Positions 42,219-51,670 of a stretch of 64,000 bases of DNA are shown here, piece after piece. How positions within the stretch are numbered: position 1 is the stretch's first letter; each line of letters begins with the position of its first letter. This stretch comes from Gammaproteobacteria bacterium (GTDB lineage Bacteria > Pseudomonadota > Gammaproteobacteria > Ga0077536): positions 1 to 64,000 of the forward strand of contig SHZJ01000009.1 of NCBI GenBank assembly GCA_009692365.1, read 5' to 3'. The position numbers and the translations under genes were made by a program. A model generated the notes under the pieces. That model searched no databases. It saw only the letters and a program-made list of their open reading frames with translations, and was not told the DNA's origin.

Positions 42219-43981
42219 AAATCTGGACCGACTACCACCGACACCCGCCACGGGTGGTCGGGGTCAGATAGTCCGTTGGCCAAATCCAAGCGCACCAAAC
42301 CGACCGGGGACAGCCAGCGCACCCCGAATCCGGCGCTGTATTGGAGCGGGTCGGCGAATGAGTTCAGCGCGTTGCCGAAATCGCTGAATACCGCAGCGCT
42401 CCAGTCGCCGTAGACGTGTTGTTCAAGTTCTACCCCGCCCGTCATCAGATAGTGCCCACCGGTGACCTTGCCCGCCGCATTGCGGGGCCCCAAAGACTCG
42501 AATCTAAACCCGCGGATGCTGGCATCGCCGCCGGCAAAAAAACGCTCGCTAACCGGCAGGTGGTCGAAATCCCCGGTCGCCAGCGCCCCCAACTCGCTGC
42601 GCAAGATCAGCCGGGTGCCGGCAAAGCCGCGCACGTATTTGCCCTCGGCGCGAAAGTGGACGAAGGATACCCGGGAGAGCAGTTCTGCGGCGGCACCCCG
42701 CAGCGCCAGCGCCAACCTCAGGCCATCTTTGGTGTACAGGGGGTTATCGCTCCACACCCGCACCCAGCGCCCCGAAGGGATCAGTAAGCCCGCCACGGCG
42801 CTGTCGTCGGCCACATCGTAGCCTTCCACGGCGTAGGCTAATCCCACCGTTTCGTGCCAACCCCAGCGGGTGGTCAAACGGGCCACTCCGACCTGAAGTT
42901 TGGTGCTTTGGGCCACGCCGGTATCCTCGTTATCGAACTTCGCGGAGAACGCTAGCGCGTCAGACAGCGCCGCTTGCAGCGGAATGGTGTAGAGCCCTGA
43001 GACGCTGCTCAGTACCGGCGAGACTCGCAGGTCGACCTCGGCCCGATGCCCCTCGGCATTCACGTAGGGGCGCTGCCAAGTGGCGCGGCCGCGCGGCCCC
43101 GTGTCCGAGCCTAAGCCAACGCCCAGCGAATATTGCTGTGCCTTGCGGGGGGTCAGCAGCACCGTCACGGGCACCCGCTCGGCCGGCGCCAGCTCGCGCT
43201 CCGGCGCCACGACCACCGAATTAAAATAGTTGCTGTCGGCCAAGCGGGTTTGCAGGTTGAGTAGGTCACGGGAGAGATAGGGGTCGCCGGGTTTGAACGT
43301 CGCGTAGCGGGTCATAAACTGCGGCGTCAGCACGGTTTGCGGCCAGGCTATCTCGCCAAAACGGTAGCGCGGGCCGCTGTTGATGGCCAGCCGAATGTGC
43401 GCCTGCTGGGCGCTGCGTGACACCCGCACCTCGGCGAGCGTGAAGCGCGCATCGAAGTAGCCGCGGTCGGCCAGCAGTTGTTCGAGCGCCAGCTTGCCCT
43501 TTTCGTAGTCGGCGTGGACCAGCACGGCGCCGGGCGCTAGCGGGAAGCGCGCCACCCGGTCGGCCCAGGCGGGGTCGTCTACGGCCTCACCGAGGAGGTC
43601 GATTTGCACCGTGCTTACCCGCACCGGCGCGCCGCGGGCAACGGCGTACGTCGCGACCCACGCGCTGCCCTGCTGCAGGAGTGCTGGGCTGACCGTGGCG
43701 GCGTAGTAGCCCAGCGCCTCCAGTGCCTCCAGCAAACTGGCGGGGGCCTGCCGGTGCATGGTCTGGATCCGGGTGCTGGAGAGTTTCGTCAGGTCCGCAC
43801 CCTGAAGCGCCGTCAAATGCTCGGCCAACTGCCGCCGCAAGCCCCCGGACACGCCGGTGATGTCCACCCGTAGGGTGTCGGCCAGCGCGCCGCTGGTCTG
43901 CCAACAGAGCCACAGCAGGAACGCGCCGGCCACGCTGCGCCGCCGCGCTGCGGGCGCCCCGGATGACCTTCTTATCGCCAC
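42215..43981 (-). CDS. tamA: Translocation and assembly module subunit TamA (Omp85 family)
   Basis: 588 residues from a GTG with GGAAG 8 nt upstream. Signal peptide (GAFLLWLCWQTSGALA), then about three POTRA domains (for example SLLEALEALGYYAATVSPAL and ARFPLAPGAVLVHADYEKGK), then a C-terminal 16-strand barrel. The Omp85 signature is ERFFAGGDASIRGFRFESLG and the barrel ends LDLANGLSDPDHPWRVSVVV. It is an outer-membrane barrel that works with TamB encoded directly downstream with overlapping codons. Length matches TamA. Confidence 0.95.
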   Translation of the reverse strand: MAIRRSSGAPAARRRSVAGAFLLWLCWQTSGALADTLRVDITGVSGGLRRQLAEHLTALQGADLTKLSSTRIQTMHRQAPASLLEALEALGYYAATVSPALLQQGSAWVATYAVARGAPVRVSTVQIDLLGEAVDDPAWADRVARFPLAPGAVLVHADYEKGKLALEQLLADRGYFDARFTLAEVRVSRSAQQAHIRLAINSGPRYRFGEIAWPQTVLTPQFMTRYATFKPGDPYLSRDLLNLQTRLADSNYFNSVVVAPERELAPAERVPVTVLLTPRKAQQYSLGVGLGSDTGPRGRATWQRPYVNAEGHRAEVDLRVSPVLSSVSGLYTIPLQAALSDALAFSAKFDNEDTGVAQSTKLQVGVARLTTRWGWHETVGLAYAVEGYDVADDSAVAGLLIPSGRWVRVWSDNPLYTKDGLRLALALRGAAAELLSRVSFVHFRAEGKYVRGFAGTRLILRSELGALATGDFDHLPVSERFFAGGDASIRGFRFESLGPRNAAGKVTGGHYLMTGGVELEQHVYGDWSAAVFSDFGNALNSFADPLQYSAGFGVRWLSPVGLVRLDLANGLSDPDHPWRVSVVVGPDL

Positions 43982-44046
43982 CGAAACACTTCCAAATTAG
44001 TCCCAAACTCAAGCACCGGCTGGCCGCTAGTCGGACGGGATCGAGC

Positions 44047-44259
44047 TTAAGGCGCCGCTGGCGGTACCGCGCGCAGCGGGTCGGCGGCGGCTAAAATCGC
44101 GGCCAAACGCGCCGCATCGCCCACTTCGTTGGCGAGGAGAAAAATGAGTCGGGCGCACAGCCGCAGGCTTTCTTCCACGCTCAAACCGGCATGCAAGGCG
44201 ACCACCGCGGCGTAAAAACCGTCGGGATCGCTGATCCCGGCGGCCTGCTCTAGGCTCAC
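44047..44259 (-). CDS. DUF2783 domain protein
   Basis: 70 residues from GTG 44259, which overlaps the stop of the upstream MBL gene (GTGA). The pattern DPDGFYAAVVALHAGLSVEE, then LCARLIFLLANEVGD matches DUF2783, a small helical family that I know only from aromatic-degradation neighbourhoods. Function unknown. Last gene of the cluster with the MBL protein, flavoprotein hydroxylase and FAH-family hydrolase. Confidence 0.78.
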   Translation of the reverse strand: MSLEQAAGISDPDGFYAAVVALHAGLSVEESLRLCARLIFLLANEVGDAARLAAILAAADPLRAVPPAAP

Positions 44260-45212
44260 GCGGGGTGCGCCAAGGCGTGCCACATCTCGGCGTCGCGGGC
44301 CGCGGTCCAAATTCGCGGGTCTACCAGACCACCCGCCTCGTCATAGGCTCGGCTGACGTCAAAAGGCAGGCAGTGGTCAAATATTACCCAGTGACCAAAC
44401 GCTGGCCGCAGCCGTGCGGCGGTGTCATCAAACGCCTGTTTGAGATCTTTACCCGCCGCACGCGCGGCGCGCACGTTCTCATACAGCGCGGTGATAAACG
44501 CCCGGGTACCCGCCAGACCTTCGGCCACCTGCGTGGGCGTGGTGAGGGCGTCGCCCCGGCCGGGTACGAGCGCACGCGGCGCCAGCGCCTGCAGGCGGTC
44601 CAGCGTGGCGGGCCATGCGCGCAGATAGGCGTCCCCGGTATAGGGAGTGGCGCCAAACTCCACCAAATCTCCGCTGAACAGCACCCGCTCTTTGGGTAGC
44701 CAGGCCACCGTATCGCCCTTGGTATGGCCTCGTCCCAACTGCAGTAGGCGCACCTCCACCGAGCCCAGCCACACGGTGAGCTCCCCGCTAAACACCACAT
44801 TTGGCCAAGTCAGACCCGGCACCGACTCCACCGCATCGAAGAGCCGGGGGAAGCGCTCCAGCTCGGATTGGTAGTCCTGTTCGCCACGCTCCACGATAAG
44901 GTCGTAGGTGTCACGGCTGGCGATGATATTCGCCGCACCATAGCCGCTCGCCCCTAATACGCGCACCGCGTGGTAGTGGCTGAGCACCACATGCTTGACC
45001 GGCTTGTCGGTCACGCGGCGAATGTGCCGCAGCACGTCTTGCGCCATCACGGGGGTCGCCTGGGCGTCCAGCACCATCACGCAATCGTCCCCGATCACGA
45101 CGCCGGTGTTGGGGTCACCCTCCGCTGTATAGGCGTAGGCGTTATCGGCCAGCTGCGTGAAACTGATTTTTTTGGGCGCCAAATCGCCCCGGGACGCAAA
45201 GGCTGTGCTCAT
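44256..45212 (-). CDS. MBL-fold metallohydrolase with altered metal motif
   Basis: 318 residues from ATG 45212 with GGAG 7 nt upstream. The metallo-beta-lactamase fold is clear: DAQATPVMAQDVLRHI, HVVLSHYHAVRVLGASGYG, LGRGHTKGDTVAWLPKERVL and FSGDLVEFG. The usual HxHxDH is replaced by HYHAVR, so the Asp and third His are missing. GHTKGD and the SGDLV Asp remain. I therefore expect a different metal arrangement or a changed reaction, and the family seems to keep this variant. It sits 31 bp after the flavoprotein hydroxylase gene and overlaps the DUF2783 gene, so it probably acts on an intermediate of the same aromatic pathway. Confidence 0.85.
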   Translation of the reverse strand: MSTAFASRGDLAPKKISFTQLADNAYAYTAEGDPNTGVVIGDDCVMVLDAQATPVMAQDVLRHIRRVTDKPVKHVVLSHYHAVRVLGASGYGAANIIASRDTYDLIVERGEQDYQSELERFPRLFDAVESVPGLTWPNVVFSGELTVWLGSVEVRLLQLGRGHTKGDTVAWLPKERVLFSGDLVEFGATPYTGDAYLRAWPATLDRLQALAPRALVPGRGDALTTPTQVAEGLAGTRAFITALYENVRAARAAGKDLKQAFDDTAARLRPAFGHWVIFDHCLPFDVSRAYDEAGGLVDPRIWTAARDAEMWHALAHPA

Positions 45213-45243
45213 GAGTTGGTCTCCGTGTGTGCGTGGATCGCGC

Positions 45244-46902
45244 TCAGTGGCCGGTCGCACGCGCCAGCGCCGTCGCGAGAGGCGTCGCGTGGAACTCTCG
45301 CCACCGCGCGGCGACATGTTGGTCCGGTCGAATGAGATAGGTGGTGCCGGGCGTGGCATCGTAACGAGCGGCCAGCACGCCGCTGGGATCCTGACAGGCG
45401 TCGGCGCGAAAGTCTCGACTCATCGCCACCAACCGCACCTGCGCGGGCAAACGGGCGCGGACCGCCGCCGGCGCCAGTTCGCCCACGAAGTATAAACAGG
45501 TGAAGTCGCCGCCGAGCACCTCCAGCAGCCAGCGCGCGCCGGACGCCGCGACCAGCGGCGCATCTAGGCCGGCGTCGCCGGGTTGCAGCGCGCCCTTGAA
45601 GTGGTCGCAGTCGGGTGTGGTCAGCGCTGAGTCGCGCAGGCGACTAGGCAGCGAGAGGCGGCCGCTGTTGACCAAGCCACGCGCAAACGGATGGTCCCGC
45701 GCCAACGCCAGCGCCGCGTCGCGGAACGCCGTTTCTTGGGGCGATTTTGGCGTCATGAAGTCGGTGCTTTGGGTGGAATGACGCAGGTTTTCGTCAGCGG
45801 CGTAAACCCGTTCCTGGTCGTAGCTCGCGAGGAGGCTCGGGCCGGCCGTACCGCGCAGCACCAGCGCCAGTTTCCACCCCAGATTGTCGACATCCTGCAC
45901 CCCACCGTTACCCCCGCGCGCACCGAAAGGCGATACCAGATGGGCCGCGTCGCCGGCGAAAATCACCCGCCCATGGACAAATTTTTGCAGGCGCCGACAC
46001 TGAAAGGTGTAGAGGCTCACCCACTCGTAGTCGAATTTTTGCGCCGGCCCCAGCAGCGCCCGCACGCGGCGGGCCACCTGCTCCTCTTGCAGCGCAGCCT
46101 GCCGGTCGATGTCCCAACCCAGCTGAAAATCGAGCCGCCAGATGTCGTCGGGCTGCTGATGCATCAGCGCCGTACGCCCCTCGTTGAAGGGCGCGTTGAA
46201 ATAAAAACGGCGTTCAGCCGAAAACGCTGCACGCATCCGCACATCGGCGATTAGAAAATTATCCTCGAACGTCCGGCCCTCGAACGCCAGCCCCATGAGT
46301 TCCCGCACGGTGCTGCGCGAGCCGTCCGCCGCAATGAGATAGTCGCAGTGCAAGCGATACTCGCCGAGCGGCGTGCTGACCGTGATCTCCACGCCGTCGG
46401 GGCGCGGGGCGAGCGCGCTGGCTGCGTGCTGCCAACGCACTGGGCTGTCGCCCAGCGCCAAGGCATCGAGCAAATACTCTTCGACGTAGTACTGCTGAAG
46501 ATTGATAAAAGCGGGAAATTTTTGCCCCTCGGCCGGCGCCAAATCGAAGGTGTAAAGCGGTTCGGCCACGGCCCCCGCGAACACCCTGCCCACGTTCCAA
46601 GTAACGCCTTTGGCCAGCATGGGCGCCGCCACCCCGAGGCGGTCGCAGATTTCTAACGAGCGTTTCGCCCAGCAGATGGCGCGTGATCCGTTACCCACGC
46701 CGCCATGCTTCTCCAGCACCACGCAGGCGATGCCATGGCGACGCAAATCCAGCGCCGCCGCCAGCCCCACCGGGCCGGCGCCGATCACCACCACGGGCAC
46801 GTGGCTCACCGGCGGGCTTGGTAGCGCGCTGCACTCGAACTGGCGGCGCGCGCGCCGGGCCCGCGCCAGCGCCATTTCCAAGGCCCCAGAGGGCGTGCTC
46901 AT
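45244..46902 (-). CDS. FAD-dependent aromatic hydroxylase (MhpA-like, class A flavoprotein)
   Basis: 552 residues from ATG 46902. Class A flavoprotein monooxygenase motifs: VVVIGAGPVGLAAALDLRRH near residue 36, the DG motif DYLIAADGSRSTVRELMG, and the GD motif RVIFAGDAAHLVSPFGARGG. Length and the C-terminal thioredoxin-like domain (LVAMSRDFRADACQDP) match 3-(3-hydroxyphenyl)propionate hydroxylase relatives. Such enzymes add a hydroxyl group to a phenolic ring with NAD(P)H and O2. Its gene lies 7 bp after the FAH-family gene and near hmgA. A substrate leading to homogentisate or a related hydroquinone, for example 3-hydroxyphenylacetate, is a reasonable guess but not proven. Confidence 0.88.
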   Translation of the reverse strand: MSTPSGALEMALARARRARRQFECSALPSPPVSHVPVVVIGAGPVGLAAALDLRRHGIACVVLEKHGGVGNGSRAICWAKRSLEICDRLGVAAPMLAKGVTWNVGRVFAGAVAEPLYTFDLAPAEGQKFPAFINLQQYYVEEYLLDALALGDSPVRWQHAASALAPRPDGVEITVSTPLGEYRLHCDYLIAADGSRSTVRELMGLAFEGRTFEDNFLIADVRMRAAFSAERRFYFNAPFNEGRTALMHQQPDDIWRLDFQLGWDIDRQAALQEEQVARRVRALLGPAQKFDYEWVSLYTFQCRRLQKFVHGRVIFAGDAAHLVSPFGARGGNGGVQDVDNLGWKLALVLRGTAGPSLLASYDQERVYAADENLRHSTQSTDFMTPKSPQETAFRDAALALARDHPFARGLVNSGRLSLPSRLRDSALTTPDCDHFKGALQPGDAGLDAPLVAASGARWLLEVLGGDFTCLYFVGELAPAAVRARLPAQVRLVAMSRDFRADACQDPSGVLAARYDATPGTTYLIRPDQHVAARWREFHATPLATALARATGH

Positions 46903-46909
46903 GAACGGC

Positions 46910-47923
46910 CTAGCCGCCGGCCTGCCCACACCCCGGCGGGCCTTGGGTGTCCGCCATGACCTGCTGTTGGATCGCGCCAAAAATGCTGCCGCCGGCGGCA
47001 TCGAGCATCTCGATCCGCAGGGTGTCACCGAATTGCAAAAATGGCGTGCGGGCATCCCCGTGGGCCAAGATTTCGAGCATGCGCTGCTCGGCGATACAGC
47101 AAGAACCGCGGCTGCGGTCGTAGTTCGAGACGGTCCCGGAGCCCACTATCGTGCCCGCCCCGAGCCGGCGCGTGCGGGTGACAAAAGCGAGGAGGTCGTG
47201 GAAGCTAAAAGTCATGTCCACGCCGCATTCGGGTGCCCCCAACCACTCGCCGTTGACCCAGGTACGCAGGGGCAGGTGGACTTTGCCCGCGTGCCAGTGC
47301 GCGCCCAATTCATCGGGGGTCACGGCCACCGGCGAAAACGCCGTGGCGGGCTTGGACTGATAGAAACCGAAGCCCTTAGCTAATTCCGCCGGAATTAAAT
47401 TCCGCAGCGAGACATCATTCACCAGCATCAGGAGTTGAATGTGCGCCCCGGCTTGCGCGACGCTGGTTCCCAGCGGCACATCGTCGGTAATCACAGCAAC
47501 CTCCGCTTCTAGATCGATCCCATGGGCGACATCCACCGCCAACAGCGGGTCGCGCGCCCCACAAAGGTCGTCTGAACCACCTTGATAGACGAGCGGCTCG
47601 TGCCAGTAACTGGGGGGTAGTTCTGCGCCCCGCGCTTGGCGCACCAATTCCATGTGATTCACATACGCGCTGCCGTCCACCCATTGGTGGGCGCGCGGCA
47701 GGGGTGCCGCGCAATCCTCGGCCCGAAACGGCAAAGCCCCGCTGGCGGTACCGGTCGCCAAGTGCTGCGCACGTTCGCGCAGGCGCGGCGCGAGCACGGC
47801 CCAGTCGTCTAGCGCTGCCTGCAGCGTGGGCGCCACCTCGCTGACGTCCAGCGCCCAGCGTAGCGCGGTGTCCACCACTACCAGACGGCCATCGCGAGGT
47901 CCTCGCAGACTAGCTAGCTTCAT
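46910..47923 (-). CDS. Fumarylacetoacetate hydrolase family protein
   Basis: 337 residues starting MKLASLRGPRDGRLVVVD. FAH-fold motifs: the metal site residues in GIDLEAEVAVITDDVP (Glu/Glu/Asp set), LLMLVNDVSLRNLIPAELAK, GFGFYQSKPATAFSPVAVTP and GTIVGSGTVSN with CCIAEQRMLE. The family cleaves C-C bonds in beta-diketo acids, and next to hmgA the expected substrate is fumarylacetoacetate (giving fumarate and acetoacetate). A maleylacetoacetate isomerase gene is not in the window. Divergent from hmgA with 43 bp between, so the two directions share a promoter region. Confidence 0.9.
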   Translation of the reverse strand: MKLASLRGPRDGRLVVVDTALRWALDVSEVAPTLQAALDDWAVLAPRLRERAQHLATGTASGALPFRAEDCAAPLPRAHQWVDGSAYVNHMELVRQARGAELPPSYWHEPLVYQGGSDDLCGARDPLLAVDVAHGIDLEAEVAVITDDVPLGTSVAQAGAHIQLLMLVNDVSLRNLIPAELAKGFGFYQSKPATAFSPVAVTPDELGAHWHAGKVHLPLRTWVNGEWLGAPECGVDMTFSFHDLLAFVTRTRRLGAGTIVGSGTVSNYDRSRGSCCIAEQRMLEILAHGDARTPFLQFGDTLRIEMLDAAGGSIFGAIQQQVMADTQGPPGCGQAGG

Positions 47924-47966
47924 GCCATTTCCTCGTTAGCGCTGGCCGAGTTGAGAATAGTTACAA

Positions 47967-49328
47967 ATGAAACGATACTCGCTGCGCGTGGGATTGAAAA
48001 CCGGGGGCGAGGTGAGCGAAGAACCTGCAGCTTATAACGCGGAATCGGCCTGGCGGTATTCCGCAGGGTTCGCCAACGAGCACAGCAGCGAGGCGTTGCC
48101 GGGCGCGCTGCCCAGCGGGCAGTTCTCCCCGCAGCAGCAGCCCTACGGTCTGTATGCCGAGAAATTCAGCGCCACCGCCTTCACCGTCGCGCGCCGCGAC
48201 AGCCGTCGCTGCTGGTTCTATCGCATTCGGCCCTCGGTAGTGCATGGCCCGAGCGAGCCCTATCTGCACGCGAACTGGCAGACCGCACCGCTATCCCAGC
48301 CAGCCCCACCGGCCCCGTTGCGGTGGAGTCCGCTGGCGCTGCCCAGCCAACCCACCGACTTTCTCGATGGTCTGGTGACGCTCGCCGCCAACGGCAACAG
48401 CGCGTTGCACACGGGCATCGGCGTCCATCTTTATCTCGCCAACCGCTCGATGGGCGATCGCTACCTGCTTAACGCCGATGGCGAACTCCTGCTGGTGCCG
48501 CAGCTGGGGCGCTTGTTGATTGCCACCGAGTGCGGCCGGCTGGCGGTGTCGCCGGGCGAAATCGCGCTCATCCCGCGGGGCTTGAAATTCAGCGTGACAC
48601 TGCCGGACGGGCCGAGTCGCGGCTACGTCTGCGAGAATTATGGCGCGGCCTGGCGGCTGCCAGAACGGGGGGTTCTGGGCTCCGACGGCCTCGCCAATGA
48701 CCGCGATTTTCTCGCCCCTACCGCGTGGTTCGAGGACCGCGCCGCGCGCTGCGAACTGGTCACCAAATTCGACGGCGGGCTGTGGCGCAGCGAGTTGACG
48801 CATTCACCGCTCGACGTCGTGGCATGGGTCGGGACAGCGGCGCCTCTCAAATATGATCTGGCTCGCTTTAACGCGATCAATACGGTGAGCTTTGACCATC
48901 CTGACCCTTCGATCTTCACCGTGCTGAGCTCCCCTTCGGACACCCCTGGGGTCGCCAACGCGGACTTCGTGATTTTTCCGCCGCGCTGGCTCGTGGCCGA
49001 ACACAGCTTTCGGCCGCCGTGGTTCCATCGCAATGTGATGAGCGAATTTATGGGCTTGGTCCAGGGCCAATACGATGCCCGGCGCGGCGGTTTCGAGCCG
49101 GGTGGTGCGAGCCTGCATAACGGGCATGTGCCGCACGGGCCAGAGGCGGCGGTCCACGCTGCGGCGACCACGCAGGCACTCACGCCGCGCTATCTGGCCG
49201 ACACCTTGGCCTTCATGTTCGAGTCCCGTTACCTCCTGCGGCCGTCGGCGCAGGCCCTGTCGCGGGCAGAATTGCAACCGGATTACGCGCAGTCGTGGGC
49301 CGGTTTAGCGGCACATTTTTCGGCGTGA
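47967..49328 (+). CDS. hmgA: Homogentisate 1,2-dioxygenase
   Basis: 453 residues. Opens the ring of homogentisate to maleylacetoacetate with Fe(II) and O2. Family segments: [51 protein letters not shown]. The iron ligands are His354, Glu360 and His390, in [18 protein letters not shown] and [12 protein letters not shown], with spacing identical to the human enzyme (His335, Glu341, His371). Length is normal. Divergent from the FAH-family gene and followed by a MarR gene whose GTG overlaps the stop. Confidence 0.97.
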   Translation: MKRYSLRVGLKTGGEVSEEPAAYNAESAWRYSAGFANEHSSEALPGALPSGQFSPQQQPYGLYAEKFSATAFTVARRDSRRCWFYRIRPSVVHGPSEPYLHANWQTAPLSQPAPPAPLRWSPLALPSQPTDFLDGLVTLAANGNSALHTGIGVHLYLANRSMGDRYLLNADGELLLVPQLGRLLIATECGRLAVSPGEIALIPRGLKFSVTLPDGPSRGYVCENYGAAWRLPERGVLGSDGLANDRDFLAPTAWFEDRAARCELVTKFDGGLWRSELTHSPLDVVAWVGTAAPLKYDLARFNAINTVSFDHPDPSIFTVLSSPSDTPGVANADFVIFPPRWLVAEHSFRPPWFHRNVMSEFMGLVQGQYDARRGGFEPGGASLHNGHVPHGPEAAVHAAATTQALTPRYLADTLAFMFESRYLLRPSAQALSRAELQPDYAQSWAGLAAHFSA

Positions 49329-49792
49329 GGGCGGCGGGGCCAACGCTGGAGTTGGCCAATTTTTTGCCCTACCGCCTGTCGGTGGTGGCCACCCAGGTCA
49401 GCCGCCAACTGGCGGCGCTCTATGCCCAACGCTTCGGGATCAGCATTCCCCAGTGGCGCACCATCGCCGTGCTGGGTCAAAGCACCAACGTGAGCGCGGA
49501 CTTCGTGTGCGAGCAAACGCAGATGGACCGCGTGACAGTCAGCCGCGCCGTCGCAGGACTGCTGGCTAGACGGCTGATTTTGCGGCGCTACCAAGCCCAC
49601 GACAGACGCTGCTCCGTGCTGCGCTTGGCCGCCGCGGGGCGCCGTTTGTACCGCGATATTGTGCCGCTGGCACGGGGCTATGAAAACGCTTTACTGGGCG
49701 CGATGTCGGCGCAGGAACGGGCCACACTGGCACGCGCACTGGACATTCTGGGCGGACAACTGCGCGCGCTGGACCGGGCGCCGCTGAGCTGA
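49325..49792 (+). CDS. MarR-family transcriptional regulator
   Basis: 155 residues from GTG 49325, which overlaps the hmgA stop (GTGA); a GTG at 49295 in the same frame would add 10 residues. The winged helix region reads [40 protein letters not shown] and [20 protein letters not shown], the recognition helix and wing of MarR proteins. They bind palindromes as dimers and release DNA on binding phenolic ligands. Coupled to hmgA, it probably represses this homogentisate cluster, with the 43-bp divergent gap as a likely target. Confidence 0.93.
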   Translation: MRAAGPTLELANFLPYRLSVVATQVSRQLAALYAQRFGISIPQWRTIAVLGQSTNVSADFVCEQTQMDRVTVSRAVAGLLARRLILRRYQAHDRRCSVLRLAAAGRRLYRDIVPLARGYENALLGAMSAQERATLARALDILGGQLRALDRAPLS

Positions 49793-49796
49793 GGAA

Positions 49797-49817
49797 CCCG
49801 CCGCGAGCACCGGCGGG
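49797..49817 (+). terminator. Hairpin just after the hmgA-marR operon
   Basis: Perfect 7-bp stem CCCGCCG (49797-49803) and CGGCGGG (49811-49817) with a 7-nt loop, starting 5 bp after the marR stop. No T tract, but its position fits a transcript end. Confidence 0.5.
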
Positions 49818-49893
49818 CAATCCTGGCGACTCGGGATAGCTGGCGGCGGCGTTGCGTCGTCTTGCTCGGTCTAGGCGCGCAGCGCGTGCTTGC

Positions 49894-51390
49894 TCAGGGC
49901 GGCGCGCTGGCGGTAGGCGTGTCCGCGCCTACCCCGCGGCCGGACGGGGTTTGATGATTGGCCTCGGCGGCCAAAACTTTACCCGGATTCATGATGCCCT
50001 GCGGGTCTAGCGCCTGCTTGATGGCGTGCATGACCTGCAGTGCAACGGGCTGCTTGAATTGAACGAGGTCGTCGCGCTTGAGTTGGCCAATGCCATGCTC
50101 GGCGCTGATGCTGCCGCGATAGGTTCGCGTGAGGTCGTGCACGGCGTGATTCAGGGCCGATTTCTTCGCAAAAAATTCCGGATGTTCCCCGCCATCAGGC
50201 GTATTGATGTTGAAGTGCAGGCTGCCATCGCCCAGATGACCATAAATCACCAGTACGCCTTCGGGGGCGATCCGCCGACATAGCGCTGCCCCCTCAGCGA
50301 TGAAGGCCGGCAGGTCACTGATGCTCACCGATACGTCGTGCTTGATACTACCGCCGGCGCGCACCTGTGCTTCCGGAATAGCCTCGCGCAGCCGCCAAAA
50401 AAATTCGCGCTGGCTGGCGTTGTGTGCCAGCAACGCATCGCGCACGAGTTGGTCCGCGAGCGCACGCGCGAGGGTGTGGCTGATCTCCTCGGTTAAATGG
50501 TCGATAACCTGAGCGCTGCTGGCTTCGAGCAACACATACCAAGGATGGATCGCATCAAACGGATCGCTCATCCCCGCAATATGTTGGCAGACCAGTTCGA
50601 GCGCGATGCGCGGTATCAGTTCGAAAGTGGTCAGTGCGTCGCTGCCGCTGCTGCGCAGATAGGCGAGCAGGGCGACGGCGCTGGCGGGCTCAGCGACGGC
50701 CACCAGTGCCGTGACGCGGGTCCGAGGTAGCGGATACAGCTTCAGCGTTGCGGCCGTAATGATGCCCAACGTGCCCTCTGCGCCAATGAACAAATCGCGC
50801 AGGTCGTAACCGGTATTGTTTTTGCGCAAGCCCGTCAGGTCGTCCAGCACGCGGCCATCGGATAGAACGACCTCCAGACCCAGCACTAAGTCGCGCGCCA
50901 TGCCGTAGCGCAACACCGCGGTGCCACCGGCGTTGGTGGAGAGGTTGCCGCCAAGCTGGCAAGAGCCTTCCGAACCGAGGCTCAACGGAAATAATCGCTC
51001 GGCTGCTGCCGCGGCCTGCTGGGCCACCGCGAGGACACAACCGGCTTCCGCAGTCAGGGCATAGTTGTCCGGGTCAAGATGGCGAATGCGCTTTAGCCGC
51101 GAGAGCGAGACGACGATCTCGTGGCCCCCGCTGGAGGGGGTCGCACCGCCGCAATAACCGGTGTTGCCGCCCACCGGCACCACGCCGACGCGGGCCCCGT
51201 GGCAGAGTCGCAAAATGCTGGAGACTTGGGCGGTGGAATCCGGTCGTAGGACTAAGGGGGTGCGGCCCCGATAGAGCTTGCGATGGTCGACCAGAAACGG
51301 TGCAATGTCCTGCGGCTGGTCAAGCACCCCGGCCGGACCAACGATGTGTCGCAGCTGGTTGAGAAGCTCGGTGGTGGGGGCGTTGAGCAT
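49894..51390 (-). CDS. FAD-linked 2-hydroxyacid dehydrogenase (D-2-hydroxyglutarate/D-lactate type)
   Basis: 498 residues. PCMH-type FAD domain (about 35-215): PLVLRPDSTAQVSSILRLCH, VVPVGGNTGYCGGATP, SLGSEGSCQLGGNLSTNAGG, GLRKNNTGYDLRDLFIGAEG and TLGIITAATLKL. The C-terminal oxidase domain carries GHLGDGSLHFNINTP (His ligands for a metal in D2HGDH-like enzymes) and RGSISAEHGIGQLKRDDL. These are hallmarks of the D-lactate/D-2-hydroxyglutarate dehydrogenase family, which pass electrons to ETF, quinone or cytochrome. The exact hydroxyacid is unknown. It has about 280 bp of gene-free DNA upstream of its start (51391-51670) in which I see nothing clear. Confidence 0.92.
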   Translation of the reverse strand: MLNAPTTELLNQLRHIVGPAGVLDQPQDIAPFLVDHRKLYRGRTPLVLRPDSTAQVSSILRLCHGARVGVVPVGGNTGYCGGATPSSGGHEIVVSLSRLKRIRHLDPDNYALTAEAGCVLAVAQQAAAAAERLFPLSLGSEGSCQLGGNLSTNAGGTAVLRYGMARDLVLGLEVVLSDGRVLDDLTGLRKNNTGYDLRDLFIGAEGTLGIITAATLKLYPLPRTRVTALVAVAEPASAVALLAYLRSSGSDALTTFELIPRIALELVCQHIAGMSDPFDAIHPWYVLLEASSAQVIDHLTEEISHTLARALADQLVRDALLAHNASQREFFWRLREAIPEAQVRAGGSIKHDVSVSISDLPAFIAEGAALCRRIAPEGVLVIYGHLGDGSLHFNINTPDGGEHPEFFAKKSALNHAVHDLTRTYRGSISAEHGIGQLKRDDLVQFKQPVALQVMHAIKQALDPQGIMNPGKVLAAEANHQTPSGRGVGADTPTASAPP

Positions 51391-51670
51391 GCGGGCAGTC
51401 TACTGGCTTTGCCGGCGCAGGTAAGCGGTGGCTCGACTGGTCACTTAACCGGCGCTGGCGCGCGGCGGCGACGCGGGTCCCCGCGAGCACCCGGGATTTA
51501 GGCTGGGCCGGCCCCTCGTGCGGCAGGCCGCCCTGCTGCTATCCCGCGACCCCGGCGCCTAGCGCGCGCGTCCCGGCCGCCGGTGGTCGCCCCCAGCACG
51601 CGCCGCACTGGCGCAGCGCCCTGCAGCCGCTGCCAGGCAGCACCAATGTCCCCCACCGCACGCCACCGGC

